Source: CBFHSD01 sp965658375 (GTDB taxonomy: Bacteria; Bacteroidota; Bacteroidia; Flavobacteriales_G; Salibacteraceae). From it: a DNA stretch of 64,000 bases. Location: contig CBFHSD010000009.1 of assembly GCA_965658375.1 (NCBI GenBank), positions 1 to 64,000 of the forward strand, read 5' to 3'. The notes under the pieces were generated by a model. The model was not told the DNA's origin. It was given only the letters and a program-made list of their open reading frames with translations, and ran no database searches. The position numbers were made by a program, and so were the translations under genes. Positions 17,848-26,914 of this stretch are shown here, piece after piece; position 1 is the stretch's first letter; the number at the start of each line of letters is the position of its first letter.

Positions 17848-18676
17848 AAATCCCGTTCACATTAACGACCAACTGACTGTTGGAAATGGAAAAATGACCC
17901 TCTTCGCAGGCCCTTGTGCCTTAGAAAGCGAAGACCTTGCACTGGAAGTGGGCAGCACCCTAAAAGCCTTGTGCCAAAAGCTGGACATCCAATACGTGTT
18001 CAAAGCCTCTTTTGACAAAGCGAACCGCACAGCAGTAGGCTCATACCGCGGTCCGGGATTGGAAAGTGGCATCAAAAGTTTGGGAGCCATCAAAGATCAA
18101 TTGAAAGTGCCCATTGTAACAGACATTCACGAGGCGAACCAAGCAGCACCCGTGGCAGAAATTGCAGATGTATTGCAGATTCCCGCATACCTCTGTCGCC
18201 AAACCGATTTATTGGTGGCCGCGGCAAAAACTGGCAAAACAGTGAAAATCAAACGCGGGCAATTCATGGCTCCGGGCGATATGCAATATGCTGTAGAAAA
18301 GATTATAGCCAGTGGCAATCAAAAAGCACTTTTAACAGAAAGAGGCGCCTCTTTTGGCTACCACAACTTGGTAGTAGACATGCGTTCTTTACCTACAATG
18401 CGTCAATATGCTCCGGTTATTTTTGATGTCACCCACAGTGTTCAACAACCTGGTGGGCAAGGCGGTTCTTCTGGCGGACAAAGAGAATTTGCCGCTTACC
18501 TTGCTAGAGCAGCGGCAGCAACAGGAGTAGACGGTTTCTTCATAGAATCTCACCCCGACCCTGTCAACGCCAAAAGCGATGGCCCAAATATGATTCCCTT
18601 AAAAGAAATGCCTTCTTTTTTAGAAATGTTGAAAGAAGCTTTTTACCTTGGGAACAAATACACGAAAACAAATTGA
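17834..18676 (+). CDS. kdsA: 3-deoxy-8-phosphooctulonate synthase
   Basis: 280 residues. Condenses phosphoenolpyruvate with arabinose 5-phosphate to Kdo 8-phosphate. Typical blocks: FAGPCALESEDLALEV, FKASFDKANRTAVGSYRGPG, VPIVTDIHE, QIPAYLCRQTDLLVAAA, KIKRGQFMAPGDM, LLTERGASFGYHNLVVDMR, and DGFFIESHPDP. Starts inside the end of kdsC and ends four bases into the DinB-like gene, so the first four genes of this group form one tightly packed operon. Confidence 0.95.
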   Translation: METYKNPVHINDQLTVGNGKMTLFAGPCALESEDLALEVGSTLKALCQKLDIQYVFKASFDKANRTAVGSYRGPGLESGIKSLGAIKDQLKVPIVTDIHEANQAAPVAEIADVLQIPAYLCRQTDLLVAAAKTGKTVKIKRGQFMAPGDMQYAVEKIIASGNQKALLTERGASFGYHNLVVDMRSLPTMRQYAPVIFDVTHSVQQPGGQGGSSGGQREFAAYLARAAAATGVDGFFIESHPDPVNAKSDGPNMIPLKEMPSFLEMLKEAFYLGNKYTKTN

Positions 18677-19182
18677 TGAGACCCGAACACTCTGAATACC
18701 TCCCCTATTTCTCTCGTTACATTGACCTTGTACCCGGGAACGAATTGATAGAAACATTGAACAATGCCAAACTGGCGTTCAATCAATTGTTAATGGCCTG
18801 CACCGAAGAAAAAAGTGACTTGGCCTATGCCGAAGGAAAATGGACAGTAAAACAATTGATTGCCCACATCATTGATGTAGAAAGGGTATTCAACTACAGA
18901 ATACTGCGCATAGCACGTGAAAATGCCCCGACTATTTCTGGTTTTGATCATGACGAATGGGCCAAAAAAAATAAGGCAGAGCACAGAAGCTTAGCAGAAA
19001 TGCTAGAGGAATTTAATGCGGTAAGAACAGCTACGATTCAACTTTTTAAAAGTTTTTCTGAAGATGACTTTACGCGCATGGGAACCGCCAACAATGGCCC
19101 CTTAAGCATTCGCGCAGCTGGTTTTATTGTAGTGGGTCACCAAATGCACCATTCTGCAATACTCAAAGAAAAATACTTGTAA
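18673..19182 (+). CDS. DinB-like putative metalloenzyme
   Basis: 169 residues. Has the DinB/YfiT four-helix pattern with three His that usually bind a metal: KWTVKQLIAHIIDVERVF (His near 57), and GHQMHHSAILKEKYL at the C-terminus (two of the His). Members include thiol-dependent transferases and many proteins of unknown function. ATGA overlap with kdsA and TAATG overlap with the next gene. The link to Kdo synthesis is by position only. Confidence 0.8.
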   Translation: MMRPEHSEYLPYFSRYIDLVPGNELIETLNNAKLAFNQLLMACTEEKSDLAYAEGKWTVKQLIAHIIDVERVFNYRILRIARENAPTISGFDHDEWAKKNKAEHRSLAEMLEEFNAVRTATIQLFKSFSEDDFTRMGTANNGPLSIRAAGFIVVGHQMHHSAILKEKYL

Positions 19183-20081
19183 TGGCAGCCGAAAGGTTTT
19201 TGCTTCTTGAACCCAAAGCCTTTGCTTACAATCTGCAAACAGCGGGCAGCAATGTCTTTCAAAATTACCAAGGTCACAAAACGGCCTTAATGGCCGCTCG
19301 AGAATTCGAACAAGTCATCAATACATTGGACCGCGCATCTATGGATCTTCACGTTTTTGAAGACGATGATCTCCCACCCAAACCCGATGCTGTTTTCTTG
19401 AACAATTGGTTCAGCACGCACCCTGATGGAAACTTGGTGATTTACCCTATGATGTCCAAAAACAGAAGACCCGAAGTGCGCTTTGAAAGTTTGGAGTGGC
19501 TCCATGAAAACTATAAAGTGAATGAGCTCATAGACTTAAGAGATTTCGTCTCTTACGATAAATACCTAGAGGGCACAGGAAGCTTGGTCTTTGATCATTC
19601 AAGTAAAAAAGTATACGCATCGTTAAGCGCCCGTACCAGCAGCACTGTGGCAAGCCAACTTGCAGAACAATTGGGGTACGAAGCACTATTTTACAAAGCT
19701 CTGGGACCAGAAAACACACCCATCTACCATACCAATGTGGTACAGTTTTTTACCTATGGATTGGCCGGATTGTGCACTGAAATTATTGAAGACAAAAAAG
19801 CAGTTCTCGAAGCCATTGAAGAAAGTGATAAGCAGCTGTTTGACTTCAACTACGAGCAACTCAGCTGCTTTGCGGGCAACATGTTGGCCATGAACAACAG
19901 TAAGGGAGAAGCCCATATTGCATGTTCTCAAAAGGCCTGGAACAGCTTAGATTCTGAGCAAAAAAGAACTTTAGAGCAGCACGGCAACGTATTGCTTTTT
20001 CAAAATCCCACCATTGAGCACGTTGGTGGCGGAAGCATTCGCTGCATGATTGCAGAAAACTACCTCCCAACTAAAACTTAA
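19182..20081 (+). CDS. CtlX-like arginine deiminase-superfamily hydrolase
   Basis: 299 residues. Resembles the citrulline-utilization hydrolase CtlX/amidinotransferase family of guanidino-group-modifying enzymes. Visible motifs: VFLNNWFSTHPDGNLVIYPM, KNRRPEVRFE, LEGTGSLVFDH (acidic pair) and a C-terminal HVGGGSIRCMIAE with the Cys expected to be the nucleophile. The substrate is uncertain: citrulline, arginine or another guanidino compound. It is the last intact gene before the flippase remnant. Confidence 0.78.
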   Translation: MAAERFLLLEPKAFAYNLQTAGSNVFQNYQGHKTALMAAREFEQVINTLDRASMDLHVFEDDDLPPKPDAVFLNNWFSTHPDGNLVIYPMMSKNRRPEVRFESLEWLHENYKVNELIDLRDFVSYDKYLEGTGSLVFDHSSKKVYASLSARTSSTVASQLAEQLGYEALFYKALGPENTPIYHTNVVQFFTYGLAGLCTEIIEDKKAVLEAIEESDKQLFDFNYEQLSCFAGNMLAMNNSKGEAHIACSQKAWNSLDSEQKRTLEQHGNVLLFQNPTIEHVGGGSIRCMIAENYLPTKT

Positions 20082-20085
20082 CCCT

Positions 20086-21390
20086 GTGAACAAAGGCATT
20101 CAAAGCATTCTTTAAACCCAATCGCTTTTTATCGCTTGCAGCCAATTTCTCTGGTGCAGGGTTTGCGTTCATCAGTGTATCTATTTTAACACGTTCCCTC
20201 TCTAAAGAAGATATTGGTAAGTGGGTGATGTTTTTGGTGCTCGCCAGCTTCTTTGACATGATGCGTGCAGGTATTATCCGAGTTGGATTGATCAGTAAAT
20301 TATAAGTAGAACCCAAACTGGCGGAAGGCTCTGCCTGGTTATTGGGATTGAATATCACTAGCCTTTTTGTTGTGGTCAGCTTTGGAATAAACGATGCTAT
20401 TCCTCAATATTTAGAAGATCACAACTACAAACTATTCACTCAGTTTTACGGCTACATGGCGGTGGCCAACCTGCCATTTTTCTTCACCTATTGGATTCAA
20501 CAAGGAAAATCTTCTTTTGAAAACTCCTTTTTTCACGACTCGCCCAAGCCGTTCCATTTGCGGCCTATGTGGTGTGAGCTTATATCAACGGGACTACCAT
20601 CCAAGAAGTTACTTGGGCATATACCCTCAGCTATGCTTTTTCATCTCTTGTAAGTTTAGTGATGGGTTGGTGCGAGTTGCAATATCTTCTTCACTCCAAA
20701 TGGCAAGAAGTAAAACACCTTTTCCACTTTGGAAAATACACCATGAGTACCGCCTTAGGCACTAACCTGCTCAAAAGCTCTGATGTCTATATCATCAACG
20801 AAATGCTTGGCCCTTCAGCTGTTGCGGTATACGGCATGACTTACCGCATCATGGAACTCATTGAAATTCCAATAAGAAGTTTGGTAGCCACGGTTCTTCC
20901 AAAAATGGCGTCCGCAAATGCTAAAAAGAATGACAATGAAGTACGTAATCTCCTCTATTAAAATGGTGGAGCAACGTCTTATTTACTCATCCCCATTTTA
21001 GTGGTCATCTTCATTTTTGCAGACTACATTCCCGTTATTATCTATGGAGAAGATTATGCTGATCTAGGTCTTCTCTTACGCGTTTTCTGTCTCTTTGGGG
21101 TACTTATTCCAATAGATCGTTTTATGGGCATTGCGCTAGATTCCATTGGTTTCCCTAAGTACAATTCGCAAAAAGTAATTTGGATGGTAATTGTAAATGT
21201 GATCTTAGACATTGCCATTCTTTATTTCTTCCCTTTTGTTGAAGCAGCTGCTGCCGTAACTTTTGTTACTGCTTCAGTAGGCGTTATTTTAGGCAAACGT
21301 TATTTGGCACCTTATCTTCCTATTGAGTTTCGCTTGTTTGTGAGCAAGGAGTGGGAATTCATTCAACAGCAAAAAGCACAATTGAAATGA
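20086..21390 (+). pseudogene. Broken polysaccharide flippase (Wzx/MATE-like)
   Basis: A 1.3-kb stretch, the length of an intact flippase, still translates into recognisable flippase sequence but only by switching frames. From GTG 20086 the frame hits TAA at 20113; one base shift leads to LSLAANFSGAGFAFISVS and LTRSLSKEDIGKWVMF. This frame has TAA at 20303, continues as WLLGLNITSLFVV and so on, then shifts again near 20525-20545 and reads RLAQAVPFAAYVV, TGA at 20575, GKYTMSTALGTNLLKSSD and IPIRSLVATVLPKM, then TAA at 20959, with the last part open to 21390. In total four stops (three in the working frames) and two frameshifts. The stop overlaps the sulfotransferase ATG, so it was once coupled to it. 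Sequencing error is unlikely because both neighbours are clean. Confidence 0.9.
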
Positions 21391-22322
21391 CAAAAGCGCT
21401 TCCAACATTCATCATTATTGGGGCTGGAAAAAGTGGCACTACAGCGCTCCACCAGTTTTGTGAATCGCATCCCGAAGTATGGATGGCCAATGCGAAAGAA
21501 ACCAACTTTTTTGAGCTGGAGGGAAAGCCTTTAACGGTTGACCCAAAAGAAGATCCCGAAATGCGCTTTCACTTTGAATATTCAATCAATAACTGGAGCG
21601 ACTACCACAAGGAGTTTGAGGGCGGTCTTGATTTGCCTGCCCGTGGAGAAAGCTCTCCGATGTATTTGTATGGAGAATGCGCTCCAAAACACATCAAAGA
21701 ACACATTCCAAACATAAAATTGGTTGCCATTTTGCGCGATCCCGTGCAACGATTGTATTCTCGTTGGACACATTTGCTGCGCGATCAGGTAGACCCTGTT
21801 TCTCAGCTAGAATTCTCAACTTGCCTAGAACCCAACTCCATTTGTAACCGCAGAAACGATTTGATTCAAGAAGGTTTTTACCACACCCACCTTTCCCGCT
21901 ATACTGAGCTGTACGGCCCCGATCAACTCAAGGTATTTCTCTTTGACGATCTAAGAGCCCATCCAGACCAGGTGATGCGCGAACTCTTTGAACACATCGG
22001 TGTAGATGCGCACTACAAACCGGACTTAGAGCGTGAATTCAACGTGTCTGGCAAACCCAAGAATCCAGTTATTGATGCGTTGATAGGCACCAATTCCTTT
22101 ATTATTCAAGGAGCTAAAAAACTAGCGGCCAGCCTTATTAGTAAATTGAGAAAAAGTGCAGCAGCTCAAGCCATCCTCTTAAATGTGAGAAAGAAGAACA
22201 TGGAAAAACCTGATGTAAATACCGAGGTTTTTCACAAGCTCTACCACACCTATTATAAAACAGAGGTTGAAGCTCTGGAAAAGCTTATTGGCCGCGACCT
22301 CAGTTCTTGGAAAAAGTACTGA
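21387..22322 (+). CDS. Sulfotransferase domain protein
   Basis: 311 residues, starting at ATG 21387 (MTKALPTFIIIG), which overlaps the last codon of the flippase remnant. The PAPS-binding loop is FIIIGAGKSGTTALHQF (5'-phosphosulfate site) and the 3'-phosphate site is LVAILRDPVQRLYSRW. These place it among heparan-sulfate/tyrosine-type sulfotransferases; in bacteria they modify surface sugars or lipids. No glycosyltransferases are nearby. It would be cytoplasmic, with no signal peptide. Confidence 0.88.
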   Translation: MTKALPTFIIIGAGKSGTTALHQFCESHPEVWMANAKETNFFELEGKPLTVDPKEDPEMRFHFEYSINNWSDYHKEFEGGLDLPARGESSPMYLYGECAPKHIKEHIPNIKLVAILRDPVQRLYSRWTHLLRDQVDPVSQLEFSTCLEPNSICNRRNDLIQEGFYHTHLSRYTELYGPDQLKVFLFDDLRAHPDQVMRELFEHIGVDAHYKPDLEREFNVSGKPKNPVIDALIGTNSFIIQGAKKLAASLISKLRKSAAAQAILLNVRKKNMEKPDVNTEVFHKLYHTYYKTEVEALEKLIGRDLSSWKKY

Positions 22323-22374
22323 TCCTCGGTTCCCCCAGTTTGATGCATTGCCGCTTTTTGCCTTTCTTTATGGC

Positions 22375-25230
22375 ATGAAATACATGCTCATCTTTTTCTC
22401 GGTATTGCTCACTTTTTCTAGCACTGCACTTCAAGCACAAAAAAGACCTCTCAACTTTAGCGATTATGACGGCTGGAATAGCTTGAGAAACTCCAACCTT
22501 TCTAAAGATGGAAATTGGGTGAGCTATGAAATTAGACCTTTAAAAGGAGATGGCACCCTTCACCTGAAGAACTTAGACAAAGGAATTGACAAAGAATTCG
22601 ATAGAGGCTATAGCGCACAAATAAATGTCAACGCTACCTTCATGGTATTTAAAATTAAGGCCCTCCACGATACCCTTCGCAATTTAGAAATCAAAGACAC
22701 GCCACGTTCTAAATACCCTAAAGACTCATTGGGAATTTATCTTTTTGAGCAAGACAGCCTCCTCACTTTCGGAAAAGTAAAATCTTTTGAAATTGGTGAC
22801 AAAGGCGGTGATATCATCGCTGTTCAATTCGATTCTAAATTTAAAATCCCGAAAAAGGAAGAGGAAGGGAAAAAGAAAAAAAAGAAGAAAAAAAAGAAAG
22901 GTGCTGCTGAAGTAAAACCGCAAAAGCCAAAAAAAGGAACCTATCCCCTTTTGATCATCAACCCCTTGAATGAAGAGTTGATTTGGTGCGAACACGTATC
23001 TAGCCATGAAGTTTCTGAAAATGCAGACCGCATAGCCTACACCACCTTTTTTGGCGGAGATATAGATAGCGCTGCAGTATTTACTTACCAACCAAGCGAC
23101 CAAAAGCTTGACACCATTTACCATGGTTCTGGAAAAGCCTTAAAACCAAGCTTGAGCAGCGATGGATCTTCATTGATTTTTTTACATTCACCCGATACCG
23201 CTGAAACAAAAGTATATGGCATCTACCATGCAAAAGGTGCTGGAAGCATGCGCATTGTGGTAGACTCTATGAATACCAATATGCCTGAAGGAATGACCAC
23301 TAGCGAAAATGGAAGATTGCGCTGGGCAGAAGATGGTTCACAATTCTTCTTTGGCATTTCTGACATTCCAAGAGAAGAACCTGAAGACACCATACCCAAT
23401 AGTGAAAAAGCAAAAGTAGATGTGTGGAGCTGGACGGATTTGAGGCTTCAGCCACAGCAATTGAAGAACAAATCAAGAAATGAAAAACACACCTTTTTGT
23501 GCGCCTTTATCATCAACGGTCAAAAAATGGTTCAGCTTGAAGAAGATGAACTTTCCTCTGTGCGCTTGAACCGTTGGGGAACCAATTCTTACGCATTAAA
23601 ACGCAATTCTAGGGCTTACCAAAAAAGCTACAGTTGGGCTTATCCATGGCCGGCAGATTACAGTTTAATTGATATAAAAACAGGAGAAACCATACTGACA
23701 TTAGATAGCATTGTCTATGGCGCAGAGCTTTCACCAGAAGAAAAGTACGTAAGCTATTATGACCCTGCCACTCAAAATTGGATGGCCATTGACATAGTGA
23801 AAAAAGACACCATCAACCTCACTGAAGGACTTTGCTCTCAAGGAGAAATCTTCTTTACAGAAAGTGCACAAGTGCCCGCAACACCTTACCCTTTTGGTAT
23901 TGAAGGCTGGACACAAAATGAAAATGTCATCATTGCTGCTAAATACGATTTATGGGAAATTGACCCTACAGGTATTGACGCCCCTTGGTCACTAACCAAT
24001 GGAGAGGCCAACACAAATAAAATGCGTGCGCGACTGAATCAGCTTGACTATGACAAAGCCCATTTCCATACAGATGATCAATGGGTAATTAGCTTGTTTG
24101 AAGAAAACACCAACCGTTCTGGCTTTGGTATTTCTCACCACCGCCCGAATAGATTTGAAGTAGCCATGCTAGACGATGCATCTATCTCTGGTTTAAGAAA
24201 AGCTAAAGATGCAGATATCTTTAGTTACCGCATTCAAACCTTTGAATTGTATCCAGAGTTGTTCGTAACTCGTCCTTTATTTACTGACCTTTATGCAGAT
24301 AAGCTTCAGAAATACGAGCGTGTAAGCTATACCAATCCTCAGCAAGAAGAAGTGTACTGGGGATCTGTAAAAAAGCATTTCTGGAAAGATGTAGAAGGCA
24401 ACGAAATGAAGGGCTTACTGTACTTGCCAGAGTTTTTAGATGAGAGTCAGGAATATCCTGTAATTGTTTATTTCTACGAAAAAAACTTCGGAACAGAACA
24501 CCGCCACAAACCATTCCGCCCAAGCCCATCTACAGTGAGCATCCCTTATTACCTGAGCAATGGTTACATCGTTTTTGTGCCAGATGTTGAATATGGAACA
24601 GGACATCCGGGAAAAGATGCCTACAACTGCATTGTGAGTGGAGCGCAATCTGTAGCTGCCTTACCCTATGTAAATGCAGAAAAAATGGCCATTCAAGGCC
24701 AAAGTTGGGGTGGCTACCAAGTCGCCTACCTTGTGACTCAAACCAACATGTTCGCTGCTGGAATGGCCGGAGCACCTGTGAGTAACATGACCTCCGCCTA
24801 TGGTGGAATCCGCTGGGGATCTGGCATGAGCCGCATGTTCCAATACGAACGGACGCAAAGTAGAATTGGGGAAGATCTGTGGAGTGCTACCGATCTTTAT
24901 TTAGAAAACTCACCTGTGTTCCATTTGCCGAATGTAGAAACTCCATTGCTGATTATGCACAATGATGGTGATGGTGCTGTGCCTTGGTACCAAGGCATTG
25001 AGATGTTTGTAGGTATGCGTAGGCTAAATAAACCCTGTTGGATGTTGAACTACAATGGAGATGAACACAACTTGATGAAACAAGCCAACCGCAGAGATTT
25101 AAGTAAGCGCATGTATCAATTTTTTGAGCACTATTTAAGAGATGCTCCCGCACCGGAATGGATGTTAGAAGGAGTGCCTGCAGTGGAGAAAGGAAAGAAT
25201 AATGGTTTTGCTTATCCATACTCTAGATAA
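22375..25230 (+). CDS. Exported S9 family (prolyl oligopeptidase-like) peptidase
   Basis: 951 residues. Start ATG 22375 gives a clear signal peptide (MLIFFSVLLTFSSTALQAQ); the longer frame from 22267 overlaps the previous gene. The N-terminal half is a beta-propeller; the C-terminal alpha/beta-hydrolase domain has the catalytic Ser in GQSWGGY (about residue 776), Asp in HNDGDGAVPW (about 865) and His in GDEHNLMK (about 899). A tract of ten Lys interrupts the propeller at about residues 162-180. It is a predicted periplasmic peptidase for short peptides. Confidence 0.92.
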   Translation: MKYMLIFFSVLLTFSSTALQAQKRPLNFSDYDGWNSLRNSNLSKDGNWVSYEIRPLKGDGTLHLKNLDKGIDKEFDRGYSAQINVNATFMVFKIKALHDTLRNLEIKDTPRSKYPKDSLGIYLFEQDSLLTFGKVKSFEIGDKGGDIIAVQFDSKFKIPKKEEEGKKKKKKKKKKGAAEVKPQKPKKGTYPLLIINPLNEELIWCEHVSSHEVSENADRIAYTTFFGGDIDSAAVFTYQPSDQKLDTIYHGSGKALKPSLSSDGSSLIFLHSPDTAETKVYGIYHAKGAGSMRIVVDSMNTNMPEGMTTSENGRLRWAEDGSQFFFGISDIPREEPEDTIPNSEKAKVDVWSWTDLRLQPQQLKNKSRNEKHTFLCAFIINGQKMVQLEEDELSSVRLNRWGTNSYALKRNSRAYQKSYSWAYPWPADYSLIDIKTGETILTLDSIVYGAELSPEEKYVSYYDPATQNWMAIDIVKKDTINLTEGLCSQGEIFFTESAQVPATPYPFGIEGWTQNENVIIAAKYDLWEIDPTGIDAPWSLTNGEANTNKMRARLNQLDYDKAHFHTDDQWVISLFEENTNRSGFGISHHRPNRFEVAMLDDASISGLRKAKDADIFSYRIQTFELYPELFVTRPLFTDLYADKLQKYERVSYTNPQQEEVYWGSVKKHFWKDVEGNEMKGLLYLPEFLDESQEYPVIVYFYEKNFGTEHRHKPFRPSPSTVSIPYYLSNGYIVFVPDVEYGTGHPGKDAYNCIVSGAQSVAALPYVNAEKMAIQGQSWGGYQVAYLVTQTNMFAAGMAGAPVSNMTSAYGGIRWGSGMSRMFQYERTQSRIGEDLWSATDLYLENSPVFHLPNVETPLLIMHNDGDGAVPWYQGIEMFVGMRRLNKPCWMLNYNGDEHNLMKQANRRDLSKRMYQFFEHYLRDAPAPEWMLEGVPAVEKGKNNGFAYPYSR

Positions 25231-25373
25231 GACAACGACTATTTACTCTTAACGTTTACGTATTGTGATTTAGCATGGTCTCCAGAAAAAATAACTTATG
25301 ATTGAGATCACTTACAACTCAGCTTAAGCGCCTACCATTTAAGCATTTCTGTAAAACTGAAAAGAATTAAAAG

Positions 25374-26735
25374 ATGAAGTCAACTATTCCAATCTTCTTA
25401 GGCGTGTTTTTGATTCTATTCTCTTCTTGCCAGAAAGACGATGATATTGCTTTGAACAGCTACCAAGTTCGAGGGCGGATAGTTGACCAATTGGGTAATG
25501 GTTTAAATGCCATTCAAATTTACTACGGCACAGACAACTTTGTGCTTTCTGATAGTCTTGGCAATTGGACCATCAACTACCTAATAAACACACAGACCAT
25601 CACCCCAAAATCTTCGCGCTATGTCTTTAAGCCAAGCAGTGTGGAAGTGTGCCGAACAGACTCCATTCTTTTTGCAGGAACCAAAGTGCTGAACACCTAT
25701 GAGCAGCAAGTTTTCAACTGGTTCACACAACAGCAATTGTCCAATGGATTAATAGAAAGTGTGGAGGACGGCAGTCTTGTATCCCTTTACGACAATGCCC
25801 TGGCTGCCATGGTTTTTATGTTGAACAGCGACTTTGAAAGTGCAGAAAAAATATTCGACTTTTTTAATGCACGCATCAACAGTGAGCTCTTAGTTGCTCC
25901 CGGAGGATTCTCGCAAGTCAGATATCCAAATGGGGTTCCCAACAAACACCGCTGGATGGGAGATAACGCTTGGCTCTTAGTTGCCTTAAACAATTACCAA
26001 GCGCTCACTGGAAAGACCACCTACAATCGATTGAGCGATGAGATTTCAGCATGGCTCGTCTCCTTACAAGATACAGATGGCGGTCTTTTTGCGGGATACA
26101 ATGCTTCTGACAATCTGCTCAATTACAAGGTTACAGAAGGTAACATTGATGCTTTCAATGCCATTGAGGGCTACGAAACATTTCATCAAAACCTACTCGA
26201 TTTTTTAGAGCAAGACCGATGGGATTCCAATGACCGCAACCTTGTTTCTTGGCCTGGCAACCCACCATACCTCTATGCTTTAGATGTTCATTCTTGGAGT
26301 TATTTGATCTTTGAACAATACCCCGTTTCCGCATTAACCACAGCAGAACGCTTTTTAAACACACAGTCGAATATCAATGGAATACCCATTACAGGTTATT
26401 GTTTTGATGAAGACCAAGATGTGGTTTGGTTAGAAGGAAGCGCTCAAATGTGCATTGCTTTTGAAGAGGCTGGAATGTTGAGCGAAAGAGACTTTTACAT
26501 GAGCGAAATTGAAAAAGGTTTTTTTCAAAGCACTAAATTTAGTGATGCTGGTGGCTTTCCTTACACAGTAAACATGGGAACCGCATATGGTAGTGCCCCT
26601 TTGTGGGAAGGAGCCAACGAAAACATATGTATCTCAAGCGGAGCTTGGTACCTTTTTGCAACCCATAACTTCAATCCTTTTGGAGTAGGGAAACAGAAAA
26701 ATGTTCCTATTGATGATGCTTTTTGGAAGTATTAA
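25374..26735 (+). CDS. Lipoprotein with carboxypeptidase-like N-terminal domain and putative alpha/alpha-barrel
   Basis: 453 residues, lipidated at Cys19 (LFSSCQKDDD). Residues about 30-110 look like a carboxypeptidase-regulatory-like beta-sandwich (VRGRIVDQLGNGLNAIQIYY, LSDSLGNWT). The rest (about 120-445) has repeated aromatic helices with RWMGDNAWLLVALNNYQALT, LQDTDGGLFAGY and EGSAQMCIAFEEAGM, resembling (alpha/alpha)6 glycoside hydrolases or polysaccharide-processing proteins. It directly precedes the GH17 pair. I cannot assign a family; a carbohydrate role is inferred from fold pattern and neighbours. Confidence 0.65.
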   Translation: MKSTIPIFLGVFLILFSSCQKDDDIALNSYQVRGRIVDQLGNGLNAIQIYYGTDNFVLSDSLGNWTINYLINTQTITPKSSRYVFKPSSVEVCRTDSILFAGTKVLNTYEQQVFNWFTQQQLSNGLIESVEDGSLVSLYDNALAAMVFMLNSDFESAEKIFDFFNARINSELLVAPGGFSQVRYPNGVPNKHRWMGDNAWLLVALNNYQALTGKTTYNRLSDEISAWLVSLQDTDGGLFAGYNASDNLLNYKVTEGNIDAFNAIEGYETFHQNLLDFLEQDRWDSNDRNLVSWPGNPPYLYALDVHSWSYLIFEQYPVSALTTAERFLNTQSNINGIPITGYCFDEDQDVVWLEGSAQMCIAFEEAGMLSERDFYMSEIEKGFFQSTKFSDAGGFPYTVNMGTAYGSAPLWEGANENICISSGAWYLFATHNFNPFGVGKQKNVPIDDAFWKY

Positions 26736-26887
26736 TCGAATGTAAACCTATCAATAATTCTATTTATTTTTAGGTCTACCGACACATTCCAACAATTGCA
26801 CTCATTAACCTACACCCCAATAAAATCAAACTAAATGTATTTCTGACACTTTCTTTCCAAAACACCTTTTCTGTAGAAATTATGTAC

Positions 26888-26901
26888 TACTTTGGTCGCC
26901 C
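26888..26901 (+). promoter_or_regulatory. -7-like promoter box before the GH17 pair
   Basis: TACTTTG at 26888-26894, one base short of TAnnTTTG, followed by GTCGCCC at 26895-26901, a combination also seen at the tRNA-Phe promoter. Confidence 0.3.
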
Positions 26902-26914
26902 AAAATAGAAGACT

